Below are positions 1-8,776 of a DNA stretch of 56,286 nt, piece after piece. A program made the translations under genes and the position numbers. The notes beneath the pieces are model-generated. The model was not told the origin of the DNA. It did no database searches and was given only the letters and a program-made list of their open reading frames with translations. The stretch lies in contig CAZKAI010000009.1 of NCBI GenBank assembly GCA_964550565.1, positions 1 through 56,286 of the forward strand, written 5' to 3'. This DNA comes from Anaeroglomus sp964550565 (GTDB taxonomy: Bacteria > Planctomycetota > Phycisphaerae > Sedimentisphaerales > Anaerohalosphaeraceae). The first letter of the stretch is position 1. Each line of letters opens with the position of its first letter.

Positions 1-357
1 TGCGGTGATGAAGACAACGGCCAGACCTCGGCATGGTATGTCTTCTCGGCGATGGGCTTCTACCCGGTCTGCCCGGGTGCGGGTGAGTATGTCATCGGTG
101 CTCCGCTGTTCCAGAAGGTGACGCTGAAGCTGGAAAACGGCAAGACCTTTGAGATTCAGGCCCCGCAGAATTCCAAAGAGAACCTGTATATTCAATCGGC
201 TGCATTCAATGGCAAGCCTTACACAAAGACGTTCCTCCGCCACGATGCAATTCAGGCCGGCGGTACGGTTCGTTTCGAGATGGGGCCGCAGCCCAATACC
301 CAGTGGGGTACGGCGCCGGAAGATGCACCCTACTCGATGTCTCTGGAAAACAAGTAA
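1..357 (+). CDS. GH92 alpha-mannosidase, C-terminal fragment (5' end outside window)
   Basis: The reading frame is open from base 1 to a TAA at 355-357, giving the last 118 residues of a longer protein. The segment GDEDNGQTSAWYVFSAMGFY followed by PVCPGAGEYVIGAPLF is the characteristic conserved block near the C-terminus of GH92 exo-alpha-mannosidases (GNxDxGQxSAW). GH92 enzymes are calcium-dependent and remove terminal alpha-1,2/1,3/1,4/1,6 mannose from N-glycans or mannans outside the cytoplasm or in the periplasm. The gene is followed after 62 bases by a sugar permease, a ROK kinase and a GH125 mannosidase, which supports a role in mannose-glycan breakdown. The family call is firm; the linkage specificity cannot be told from this fragment. 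Confidence 0.9.
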   Translation, partial: CGDEDNGQTSAWYVFSAMGFYPVCPGAGEYVIGAPLFQKVTLKLENGKTFEIQAPQNSKENLYIQSAAFNGKPYTKTFLRHDAIQAGGTVRFEMGPQPNTQWGTAPEDAPYSMSLENK

Positions 358-419
358 GAATGATTGTTTAACACTGTGCGGTTTAATTCAATAATTGATA
401 TTTCAGAAAGGAAAACCAA

Positions 420-1658
420 ATGAGAATGAAGACCCTGCCGATTCTGCTGGCGTTCTTTGTGATGGGTGTAGCCGATGCCATGGGGCCGATGTCGGATGCG
501 GTGAAGGAAAATTACCAACTGAGCAATGTCATGGCGACGCTGTTGTCATTTTTTGTGTTCATTGCCTTTGCAGCGTTCAGTGTACCGGGCGGCCTGCTGG
601 CGGCCCGCATCGGCAAGAAAAATCTGCTGCTGCTGGGGCTGGGTCTTAATGCGGTAGCGATGCTGGTCCCGTGTCTGATTGTGCCCAATTACATATTGCT
701 GCTGGTCTGCATCTTTGTTCTGGGTGTGGGTACTACGTTCCTGCAGGTGGCGGGTAACCCGATTATGAGGGATGTCAGCGCCGAAGGGGCCTACGGTCGT
801 AACCTGAGTTTTGCGCAGGGCTTCAAGGGTGTCGGCAGTACGGTGTCTTCGTTTATTGTCGGCGGCACGGCCCTGTCGGGTATTGCCATTCTTGCCAAAA
901 TGGGCTGGCGCGGCGTATTTCCCATCTTTTTTGTCCTGATGGCAGGTGCCTTTGTCTGGGTGCTGACGCTGAAGATTGATGAGACCAAGGCGGATGTTCC
1001 CCCGAGCATCGGGTCAAGTCTGGGTCTGCTGCAAAAGCCGGTCTTTGCCCTGGCGGTTCTGGGTATTTTCCTCTATGTGGGTGCCGAAGCCTCGATGGGC
1101 CGGTTCCTCTCGCCGTTGATGAAGGAAATCGGAATTGCGGAAACGACAGCAAATAAATTCGGAGCCCCCTTCTTTTTCCTGATGCTGACGGTCGGCCGTC
1201 TGCTGGGTGGAGCGGTATTGACCATAATGTCCCCTCGCAATTTCTTCCGCTTGTCAGCAGCTCTTGGATTATTGGGTGCCTTAATTTTAATGGTTGGAAA
1301 TCCATCTCTTGAAATGCCCATATATGATATGAATGGAACGATGACGGGTAAAGTTGTGTTGATGTGGGGAACGGTATTGGGATTTATTGGTGTATTAGCG
1401 GCCGGTTTTGGCTTTGCCAACATCTGGCCGATGCTGTTCTCGATTACCGTGGAAGAAGAGCCGAGCCGTGCCAATGAGTTAAGCGGGCTGATGTGTATGG
1501 CGATTTCGGGTGGTGCCCTTGTGCCGATGGTGATGAGCAAACTGGTGGATGCCAAGATGGGAACCCTGTCTTATATCGTTCCGGCGATCTGCTTTGCGTA
1601 CCTGCTGGTCTTGTCGCTGAAAGGCCCCAGTAAAGCCGAAAAATGCTCCAATTGTTAA
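420..1658 (+). CDS. FucP/GluP-like MFS sugar permease
   Basis: This 412-residue hydrophobic protein with about twelve membrane segments belongs to the major facilitator superfamily. The N-terminal pattern (FFVMGVADAMGP, then GGLLAARIGKKN in the loop after the second helix) is typical of the FucP/GluP sugar:proton symporter branch. The likely start is the ATG at 420, with AGAAAGGA about eight bases upstream; a second in-frame ATG lies at 426. It sits between the GH92 end and a ROK kinase, so the probable cargo is mannose released by the two mannosidases. The substrate is inferred from context and not from transport-site residues. Length is normal for the family. Confidence 0.85.
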   Translation: MRMKTLPILLAFFVMGVADAMGPMSDAVKENYQLSNVMATLLSFFVFIAFAAFSVPGGLLAARIGKKNLLLLGLGLNAVAMLVPCLIVPNYILLLVCIFVLGVGTTFLQVAGNPIMRDVSAEGAYGRNLSFAQGFKGVGSTVSSFIVGGTALSGIAILAKMGWRGVFPIFFVLMAGAFVWVLTLKIDETKADVPPSIGSSLGLLQKPVFALAVLGIFLYVGAEASMGRFLSPLMKEIGIAETTANKFGAPFFFLMLTVGRLLGGAVLTIMSPRNFFRLSAALGLLGALILMVGNPSLEMPIYDMNGTMTGKVVLMWGTVLGFIGVLAAGFGFANIWPMLFSITVEEEPSRANELSGLMCMAISGGALVPMVMSKLVDAKMGTLSYIVPAICFAYLLVLSLKGPSKAEKCSNC

Positions 1659-1689
1659 TGCAATATTTCCATTCAGAAGGGAAGTAACC

Positions 1690-2799
1690 ATGAGTTATAT
1701 CAATGATAAGCGAATCGTCCTGACGCTCGATGCGGGCGGGACCAATTTTGTGTTCTCGGCGATGCAGGGGATGACCGAAGTTGCCAAGCCGGTCCGGCTG
1801 CCGGCCCATGCCAAAGAGCTGGACAAGAGTCTGGATACGATGGTACAGGGTTTCAAGCAGGTCATGGAACAGTTGCCGCAAAAGCCGGTGGCGATCAGCT
1901 TTGCGTTTCCCGGCCCTGCGGATTACCCCAATGGCATCATCGATAATATGGGCAATCTTCCGGCCTATGGCGGCGGCGTTGCCCTCGGGCCGTTTCTGGA
2001 AGAGACCTTTGGGATTCCGGTCTTTATCAACAACGACGGCGACCTGTTCGTCTATGGCGAAGCAATAGCGGGTTTTCTGCCTAAAGTGAATAAAATGCTT
2101 GCAGATGCCGGCTCGCCCAAGCGGTTCAATAATCTGTTCGGCATTACGCTGGGCACGGGCTTTGGCGCCGGTATTGTCCGCGAAGGTCAGCTTTACATCG
2201 GCGACAATTCCGCCGCCGGTGAAATCTGGATTACCCGCAACAAGCGGCATCCCAAATGTTTCGCCGAAGAGGGCGTCAGCATCCGCGCCGTGCAGGGGAC
2301 TTATGCCCGTGTGGCCGGAATTGATCCCGCGACAGCCCCGTCCCCCAAGGATATTTATGAAATCGGCACCGGCAAGCAGACCGGCAATAAAGCCGCAGCA
2401 CTTCAAGCCTTCGCCGAAATGGGTGAAGTCATTGGCGACGCCCTGGCCAATGCCATTACACTGCTGGACGGCCTGATTGTCATTGGCGGCGGGCTGGCGG
2501 CTGCGTATCCGCTGTTTATTGAGTCTGTCCTGGCCGAAATGAACGGAACGATTGACAGCTATACCGGCCAGAAACTGCCGCGCATCGTGCAGAAGTCATT
2601 CGACTTCGAAAATCCGGAACAGTGCAAACAATTTATTGCCGGCAGCGTCAAGACGATCAAGGTTCCGCGGTCGCAGAAGACCCTCCAGTATGATTCCATG
2701 AAACGGCTGGGTGTCGGCCGTGCGGTACTGGATACGAGTATGGCGGTGTCCATTGGAGCGACGGTGTTTGCCCTCAATGAATTGGATCGTCGCAAATAG
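1690..2799 (+). CDS. ROK-family sugar kinase (probable mannokinase/hexokinase)
   Basis: A 369-residue protein. It carries the ROK/actin-fold phosphate motif LDAGGTNFVF near residues 13-22, the acidic sugar-site region VFINNDGDLF near 115-124, and the adenosine-type glycine motif GITLGTGFGAGIV. ROK kinases phosphorylate hexoses with ATP in the cytoplasm. The usual zinc motif of ROK proteins (CxCGxxGCxE) is not present: the equivalent stretch reads KCFAEEGVS. A GGAAG stretch (about 1678-1682, spanning the line end) precedes the ATG. Flanked by an MFS sugar permease and GH125, it most likely makes mannose-6-phosphate from imported mannose. The substrate is an inference. Confidence 0.85.
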   Translation: MSYINDKRIVLTLDAGGTNFVFSAMQGMTEVAKPVRLPAHAKELDKSLDTMVQGFKQVMEQLPQKPVAISFAFPGPADYPNGIIDNMGNLPAYGGGVALGPFLEETFGIPVFINNDGDLFVYGEAIAGFLPKVNKMLADAGSPKRFNNLFGITLGTGFGAGIVREGQLYIGDNSAAGEIWITRNKRHPKCFAEEGVSIRAVQGTYARVAGIDPATAPSPKDIYEIGTGKQTGNKAAALQAFAEMGEVIGDALANAITLLDGLIVIGGGLAAAYPLFIESVLAEMNGTIDSYTGQKLPRIVQKSFDFENPEQCKQFIAGSVKTIKVPRSQKTLQYDSMKRLGVGRAVLDTSMAVSIGATVFALNELDRRK

Positions 2800-2839
2800 A
2801 ATCGACTCTTAACGAAATCGAAATCAGGAGAAACCAAAT

Positions 2840-4276
2840 ATGTACACACGACGTGACTTTTTAAAAGCGGCTTCGGTAACGACGGTTAGCCTGACGATGG
2901 GCCAATCGGTGATCGCTGCCCAGCCCGCTGAAGGATTTATATCCAAACGTCCGGAATCCGGCAAGCGTACCTTTGTCAGTACAGGTGTGGATAACAAGAT
3001 TGCCGAACTCAAGGCCCTGATTAAAGACCCGGAGGTGGCCTGGCTGTTTGAAAACTGTTACCCCAATACGCTGGATACGACGGTCGATTATGAAGTCATA
3101 GATGGCAAGCCGGATACGTTTGTGATTACCGGCGATATCGATGCAATGTGGCTGCGCGACTCGACCTGTCAGGTCTGGCCGTATATGCCGCTGGTGCATG
3201 ATGATGAAAAACTCCGCAAGATGATTCAGGGATTAATTGTCCGCCAGACCAAATGCGTCCTGCTGGATCCGTATGCCAATGCGTTTTATAAGGACCTGAG
3301 CCGGGTATCGGAATGGAACAGCGATCGCCCGAAAATCAAGCCCGGCGTTCATGAACGCAAGTGGGAAATCGATTCGCTGTGCTATGTCGTGCGTCTGGCG
3401 TATGAATACTATCGCATCACCGGCGACACGTCGGTGTTCGATGCCGACTGGGACAAGGCGATGCGGCTGATCGTGGCAACCTTCAAAACCGAACAGCGCA
3501 AAGACGGCAAGACGCCGTACCGCTTCATTCGTGAAACCAGCCGGATGACCGATGCCCCGGTGTATGAGGGTACCGGCATGCCGATTTGCCCCGTCGGGAT
3601 GATCTGCTCGATGTTCCGGCCGTCCGACGATGCGACGGTCCTGCCGTTTTTGATTCCCTCTAACTTGTTTGCGGTGCAGGTGTTACGTCAGTTGGCCGAA
3701 ATTTACACCAAGGCCCTGAAGACCCCTGAATTTGCCGCCGAGTGCAATGCTCTGGCCGATGAAGTGCAGGAAGCTATTATGAAGTGGGGTACTGCCGAAC
3801 ATCTTGATTTCGGGGAAATTTATGCTTATGAAGCGGATGGATTCGGCAATCGCCTGTTCATTGACGATGCCAACGTGCCCAGCCTGATGTCGCTGAGCTA
3901 CCTGGGAATACACAAGCCCGAAGATGCGATTTATCAGCGGACCCGTAAGTTCCTGGTCAGCGATTATAACCCGTGGTACATGCGGGGCAAGGCCGCCGAA
4001 GGTTCCGGCAGTCCCCACACCGGCAAGGACGGCATCTGGCCGATGGGCATTATTCTGCGGGCGCTGACCAGTACGGATCAACAGGAAGTGCTCCAGTGCC
4101 TGCACATGCTCAAAACAACCCATGCCGGCACCGGCTTTATGCATGAGTCATTCAACAAGGACAATCCCGCCGACTTTTCACGAAAATGGTTTGCCTGGGC
4201 TAATACCCTGTTTGGTGAACTGATTATCAAAGTCCACAAAGATTTCCCGGCCTTGCTTCAAAATAGTAATATCTAA
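2840..4276 (+). CDS. GH125 exo-alpha-1,6-mannosidase, Tat-exported
   Basis: A 478-residue protein. It begins with a twin-arginine signal (TRRDFLKAA) and a hydrophobic stretch ending near AQP, so export in folded form to the periplasm or surface is expected. The conserved GH125 block GDIDAMWLRDSTCQVWPY is intact, as are FRPSDDA, YNPWYMRGKAAEGSGSPHTG and GTGFMHESFN further on. GH125 enzymes are metal-independent inverting mannosidases acting on alpha-1,6-mannose of N-glycans and yeast mannan. AGGAG at about 2826-2830 gives a suitable ribosome site. It is the last gene of the mannose operon and is followed by a strong terminator. A Tat signal is worth noting because many GH125 proteins use Sec or lipoprotein export. 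Confidence 0.92.
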   Translation: MYTRRDFLKAASVTTVSLTMGQSVIAAQPAEGFISKRPESGKRTFVSTGVDNKIAELKALIKDPEVAWLFENCYPNTLDTTVDYEVIDGKPDTFVITGDIDAMWLRDSTCQVWPYMPLVHDDEKLRKMIQGLIVRQTKCVLLDPYANAFYKDLSRVSEWNSDRPKIKPGVHERKWEIDSLCYVVRLAYEYYRITGDTSVFDADWDKAMRLIVATFKTEQRKDGKTPYRFIRETSRMTDAPVYEGTGMPICPVGMICSMFRPSDDATVLPFLIPSNLFAVQVLRQLAEIYTKALKTPEFAAECNALADEVQEAIMKWGTAEHLDFGEIYAYEADGFGNRLFIDDANVPSLMSLSYLGIHKPEDAIYQRTRKFLVSDYNPWYMRGKAAEGSGSPHTGKDGIWPMGIILRALTSTDQQEVLQCLHMLKTTHAGTGFMHESFNKDNPADFSRKWFAWANTLFGELIIKVHKDFPALLQNSNI

Positions 4277-4298
4277 CCGGGCTACATCTTGAAACGAG

Positions 4299-4338
4299 AG
4301 CGGCAATCGCAGTTTTCTGGGATTGCCGCTATTTTATT
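4299..4338 (+). terminator. Rho-independent terminator of the mannose operon
   Basis: A perfect 10-bp stem (AGCGGCAATC at 4299-4308 pairing with GATTGCCGCT at 4321-4330) with a 12-base loop is followed by ATTTTATT. It lies 22 bases after the GH125 stop codon. Confidence 0.9.
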
Positions 4339-4572
4339 AATACAGCAATAAAACATCTTATTTCTCCATTAATATTCAAATGCAAATCACCTTAACCGTG
4401 TTATTTCACAACAATAACCCCGTTTTTCTTCGATAGATTATACGTTTTTAGCCTTCACAAATTGCTTTTTCCGCTGGAATTAGCGTGCCATAGCGACTAT
4501 AATTTGCCCACGCAGCGGGGGGAAACTGCGCATAGACGACATTGAATAACGACTTAAACGAAATGGATTGAT

Positions 4573-7500
4573 ATGACAGGACTGTTGATAATCGCGGTAC
4601 TGGTCAGCGGGATTGCTGATGTGCCGATGGATTCGACGGGTTTGCTGGCCGGTCAGGACCTTCAACTGAAGGCGCCTGTGATGTGGGCCTGCCGTCAGAC
4701 CCAGCGGCCGGATGAGCATGTACTGTTGTTCGAAAACGGATTTTCGATGACGATTGGAGATAATTATCTGTCCAGTCAGAATGCCGCGGTGTGGCTGCGT
4801 GCCTATGGCCGCGATGTGCCGGGAATGAGCAATCAATCCTATTATCAGGTTCAGGTTTATCTGGAAAAAGATGTTCTTGTTCGGCAGGGCAAGCGTTCCC
4901 GCAGTTCAGGAATGGAACGACTGCTGCTGGAAGGCGGCGATAATCTGATTGTGCGTTTTGTGGTCACGGGGGAAGTTTTTGCCTCCGCTGAACAGCAGCA
5001 TGATTTGGTTTGTGATGAATTACAGAAAAGGCCGTTGTTTGAACGTGCTCAGGATGCCGCGGCTTCCATCAAAGAAGGCCCACAGATTTCCCCTGAAGCC
5101 CTGGTTCCTCAGGCGGTTCGCCCAAAGGATTTGGACGCCCCGACTGCCATTGTCAGCGAAGCTCAGGCGGCCGAATCTCCGGTGGTGACAGAGCCGGCAG
5201 TGCAGCCCAAAACCCGGGAGCCGGTATTCCGTTATCCGGTGCATGTGTCGGCGGTCTGGGATCCGGAGCCGGTGATTGAAAAAATGAAAACGCCCGATGG
5301 CCGCGAAGTGGTCACGGTATCGGGGCGATTTTATCTGTGGCAGCGGCAAAGCGCCGACAATCTTCTGGAGTTTCAGGCTGACAGCGCCGTGCTGTTTTTC
5401 CAGGAGGGTCAGTTTGATCTGGCCAAAGAAAAAAGCGGTCGTGATCTGGCACAGGGCGGGCTGGAATCGGCCTATCTGCGGGGCAATATTGTGATGACCG
5501 AAGGCCGCCGGACGATTCGAGCCGACGAAATTTATTATGATTTTGCCAGAAAACAGGCGGCGGTGGTCAATGCCGAGATGCGGTTTTTTGATGAGAAACG
5601 CGGACTGCCGATTTACCTGTCGGCCGAGCGTCTTCGCCAGGTGGGGGAAAGCCTGTTTCAGGCCGAAAATGTGCAATTGACCAGCAGCGAATTTTATATC
5701 CCGCAGGTCTCAGCCAATGCCAGCCGCATGGTCGTGATGCGGGAAGACGATGTCAGCCAGCGTGCCGAAGCCTTGCAGCAGGCCGAACAGGTCTCTGCCG
5801 AACAAAGACGTGACGAAGCTGCCCACTGGGAAGGCTCGATGTACGATGTCAATATGAAATACTACCAGACCAAGCTGTTTGGCTGGCCGAAAATGCGGAC
5901 TAAATTTGTTCGCCCGGATATCCCGATCAGCAGCCTGTCTGTGGGCAATGATTCGGATTTTGGTACCTCTGTTCAAACCCGGTGGCACCTGTTCCGTCTG
6001 CTGGGCTTCAAGGAACCCGCGGGCATGGAAGCCCGTCTGGCGGCGGACTATTTCAGCAAACGCGGCGTGGGCGGCGGTGCCGAGATGGAATACGAGGATG
6101 AAAACTCGTTCGGCAGCATGATTGGCTATGTGATGACCGACCGCGGCGAGGATGATTTGGGTCGTTCGGAAAATCGCAGAAATCTGGATCCCGATCAGGA
6201 TGTTCGAGGTCGTTTCGGGCTTCGCCATCGGGAACTTCTGCCGGACGACTGGCAGGCGACCATCGAGGTGGGGTATCTGTCCGACCGCAACTTCCAGGAG
6301 CTGATGTATCGTGATGAGTTCTACACGGATAAGGGGCAGGAAACCCTCTTGTATCTCAAGCAGCAGCGGGACAACTGGGCATTTACCATTCTGGGCAAGG
6401 CGCGGATCAACGACTTTGAGACCATGACCGAGGAACAGCCGACGATTGAGTATCACCGCAAAGGCGAATCGCTGTGGGATCACCAGTTGACCTGGTACAG
6501 CGACAGCCGCATCAGCCGCCTGCGTGACCGCTATGATAACGATTACGCCCGAATCTACGGCGTGGATCATCCTTCACAGGATTTCTATACCTTCGGCAGC
6601 ACGCGCAATGAAGTGGACTGGCCGTTCATGCTGGGTACGGCGAAATTCTCTCCGTATGTGGCCGGAACCTATGCCTTTGAAGACCAGAACGGCTATGATC
6701 TGGCCCTGAGCGGTCCGATGGCGTCCAATTCCAATAATACCGCGATGCTGGGTGAAGGCGGCGTGCGGGCTTCAACGATGTTCTGGAAGGAAGACCCGTC
6801 GGTGCAGTCGCGTCTGTGGGATATTGATGGCATCCGACATATTGTGATGCCGCATGTGGAAGCCGCCGCATTCGAAGAAACCGAAGCCGGCATCAAGCAG
6901 CGTGATGTGGTCAATGTTGGCCTGAGCCAGCGCTGGCAGACTCATCGCGGTCAGGCCGACAATCGCCGTTCGGTGGACTGGCTGCGGCTGGATGTGGATT
7001 CGACCTGGATCAACGACGAGTCACCTACGGCCCAGGGACTGCCCTACACCTTCGGGCCGGCCGGATTTATTTACAATGATCCGTCGATTCCGGTCTTTCT
7101 GCGGCGCAACGACCGGTATTACAGCATGGTGCGAGATACGATCAATACGGATATGGAATGGCGTATCAGCGATACAACCGCCGTGCTCAGTGATATGAAT
7201 TATGATATGGAAAGCGGCGTGGTTCAGCAGTTCGATATGGGGATGTCGCGTTATTTATTCCCGGATATGAGTGTCTATCTGGGCAGTCGTTATCTGCGTC
7301 CGGTGATTGTCGATATCGATGAAAACAATGACGGAATTTCCGATATCTATGAACAGGGGTCGCATTCGGTGGTCGGTGCAGTCACCTATCAGCTTGCACC
7401 GCGCTACTGGGTGACCTATTCCCAGGAATACAACTTTGATTTCGGCAAAGGCATCCGCAATGATTTTGCCCTGATTCGTCAGTATCACCGGTTGTTCTAC

Positions 7501-7635
7501 TCCATGGAAGTGTCCTTTGACCAGTCGCTGGATCGCAACAGCGTGATGTTCAGTGTCTGGCCGCAGGGCGTCAAGGAACTGGCCCTCGGGTCGCGCCGCT
7601 ATACAGGCCTGGTGGGTACCCGAGCGCAGCAGTAA
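4573..7635 (+). CDS. lptD: LptD/OstA-like LPS-assembly outer-membrane protein
   Basis: A 1020-residue protein with a short hydrophobic N-terminus. A periplasmic OstA-type beta-jellyroll region follows at about residues 230-400 (GRFYLWQRQ..., LRGNIVMTEGRRTIRADEIYYDF). A long beta-strand-rich C-terminal part has alternating aromatic strands and ends in RRYTGLVGTRAQQ. This organisation matches LptD, which with LptE inserts lipopolysaccharide into the outer leaflet of the outer membrane. The middle holds an Ala/Glu/Pro-rich linker near residues 155-220. No strong ribosome site precedes the ATG; a three-codon ATG-GAT-TGA mini-frame sits just upstream at 4563-4571. A TATAAT hexamer is present at 4498-4503 in the 296-base upstream gap. 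The exact cargo in a planctomycete is uncertain. Confidence 0.8.
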   Translation: MTGLLIIAVLVSGIADVPMDSTGLLAGQDLQLKAPVMWACRQTQRPDEHVLLFENGFSMTIGDNYLSSQNAAVWLRAYGRDVPGMSNQSYYQVQVYLEKDVLVRQGKRSRSSGMERLLLEGGDNLIVRFVVTGEVFASAEQQHDLVCDELQKRPLFERAQDAAASIKEGPQISPEALVPQAVRPKDLDAPTAIVSEAQAAESPVVTEPAVQPKTREPVFRYPVHVSAVWDPEPVIEKMKTPDGREVVTVSGRFYLWQRQSADNLLEFQADSAVLFFQEGQFDLAKEKSGRDLAQGGLESAYLRGNIVMTEGRRTIRADEIYYDFARKQAAVVNAEMRFFDEKRGLPIYLSAERLRQVGESLFQAENVQLTSSEFYIPQVSANASRMVVMREDDVSQRAEALQQAEQVSAEQRRDEAAHWEGSMYDVNMKYYQTKLFGWPKMRTKFVRPDIPISSLSVGNDSDFGTSVQTRWHLFRLLGFKEPAGMEARLAADYFSKRGVGGGAEMEYEDENSFGSMIGYVMTDRGEDDLGRSENRRNLDPDQDVRGRFGLRHRELLPDDWQATIEVGYLSDRNFQELMYRDEFYTDKGQETLLYLKQQRDNWAFTILGKARINDFETMTEEQPTIEYHRKGESLWDHQLTWYSDSRISRLRDRYDNDYARIYGVDHPSQDFYTFGSTRNEVDWPFMLGTAKFSPYVAGTYAFEDQNGYDLALSGPMASNSNNTAMLGEGGVRASTMFWKEDPSVQSRLWDIDGIRHIVMPHVEAAAFEETEAGIKQRDVVNVGLSQRWQTHRGQADNRRSVDWLRLDVDSTWINDESPTAQGLPYTFGPAGFIYNDPSIPVFLRRNDRYYSMVRDTINTDMEWRISDTTAVLSDMNYDMESGVVQQFDMGMSRYLFPDMSVYLGSRYLRPVIVDIDENNDGISDIYEQGSHSVVGAVTYQLAPRYWVTYSQEYNFDFGKGIRNDFALIRQYHRLFYSMEVSFDQSLDRNSVMFSVWPQGVKELALGSRRYTGLVGTRAQQ

Positions 7636-7724
7636 TTCGACAAAGAATGGTTTAAAATCCGCAGAAGCGGAAGAATATTTAAAAAATAAAGTACTTATTA
7701 ACCTTTTCGTGTAAAGGAGAAGTT

Positions 7725-8669
7725 ATGCCGTTAGTGACAACCAAAAAAATGTTTGAAATGGCGTACAAGAACGGGTATGCCGTCGGCGCGTTCAACGTCA
7801 ACAATATGGAAATCACGCAGGGTATCGTGGAAGCCATCGTGGAAGAAAAGGCTCCCCTGATTCTGCAGATCAGCAAAGGCGCCCGCGATTATGCCAAGAT
7901 GAGCTATCTTCGCGCCATTATTGATGTTGCGGTCAAGGAAAACCCGCAGATTCCGATCTGCATGCACCTGGACCACGGGGACACTTTCGAAATCTGCAAG
8001 CAGTGCGTGGATGACGGGTTTACCTCGGTGATGATTGATGCGTCGCATCATCCGTTCGAAGAAAACGTCAAAATCACCAAGCAGGTCGTCGAATACGCCC
8101 ATGCTCATGGTGTTGTGGTGGAAGCCGAACTCGGACAGCTCGGCGGCATCGAAGAACACGTTGCCGGCGTGGACGACGTGATGGCTCACCTGACCGACCC
8201 TGCCCAGGCCGAAGACTTCGTCAAGCGGACCGGCTGCGATTCACTGGCGGTGGCCATCGGCACCAGCCACGGCGCCTACAAGTTCAAAACCGCGCCCAAG
8301 CTGGCCTTCGATGTGGTCGAAAAGATTCAGAAACGTCTGCCCGGCTACCCGCTGGTCATGCACGGCTCCAGCTCCGTGCTGCCGGAATTCAAGGAACTGA
8401 TCAATAAATACGGCGGCAAGATGCCCGATGCGATGGGTGTTCCGGAAGATGCTATCAGCAAGGCCGGCAAGATGGCCGTCTGCAAGGTCAATATCGACAC
8501 CGACCTGCGTATGGCCCTGACGGCCAAGATTCGCCAGGTCTTTGCTGAAAAGCCCGGCGAGTTTGATCCTCGCAAGTATCTGGCCCCCGGCCGTGAAGCC
8601 ATCCGCCAGATGGTCAAGCACAAGCTGCATGTTCTGGGTTGTGCCGGCAAGGCTGCCGAGTGCCTGTAA
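7725..8669 (+). CDS. fba: Class II fructose-1,6-bisphosphate aldolase
   Basis: A 314-residue cytoplasmic enzyme of glycolysis and gluconeogenesis that cleaves fructose-1,6-bisphosphate to DHAP and glyceraldehyde-3-phosphate using zinc. Visible signatures are VGAFNVNNMEITQGIVEA at the N-terminus, MHLDHGDTFEIC (metal histidine and catalytic aspartate), MIDASHHPFEENV, EAELGQLGG, and VMHGSSSVLPE. The C-terminal KVNIDTDLRMALTAKIRQ and DPRKYLAPGREAI are typical of the class II fbaA-like group. A strong AAGGAG lies at 7713-7718. The gene appears to be transcribed alone: small GC hairpins flank it and a terminator follows at 8724. Confidence 0.96.
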   Translation: MPLVTTKKMFEMAYKNGYAVGAFNVNNMEITQGIVEAIVEEKAPLILQISKGARDYAKMSYLRAIIDVAVKENPQIPICMHLDHGDTFEICKQCVDDGFTSVMIDASHHPFEENVKITKQVVEYAHAHGVVVEAELGQLGGIEEHVAGVDDVMAHLTDPAQAEDFVKRTGCDSLAVAIGTSHGAYKFKTAPKLAFDVVEKIQKRLPGYPLVMHGSSSVLPEFKELINKYGGKMPDAMGVPEDAISKAGKMAVCKVNIDTDLRMALTAKIRQVFAEKPGEFDPRKYLAPGREAIRQMVKHKLHVLGCAGKAAECL

Positions 8670-8723
8670 CAGGCGAACCAGCCAATCGAGTCAAATCCGC
8701 CGAACGCGGATAAGGAAAACGAT

Positions 8724-8757
8724 ACGGCAGGGCGGCGAAGCGTCGTCCTGCCGTTTT
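8724..8757 (+). terminator. Rho-independent terminator after fba
   Basis: A 13-bp stem (8724-8736 pairing with 8742-8754, with two G-U wobbles) closes a five-base loop and runs into TTTTCC. It sits 54 bases after the aldolase stop and 20 bases before the next gene. Confidence 0.85.
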
Positions 8758-8776
8758 CCGGTCAATTAAGGCTATT

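Noticed and set aside
5020..5676. 218-codon minus-strand frame inside lptD, and similar long antisense frames throughout
   Set aside because: They lie antisense to genes with strong family motifs, lack ribosome sites and show no recognisable protein sequence.
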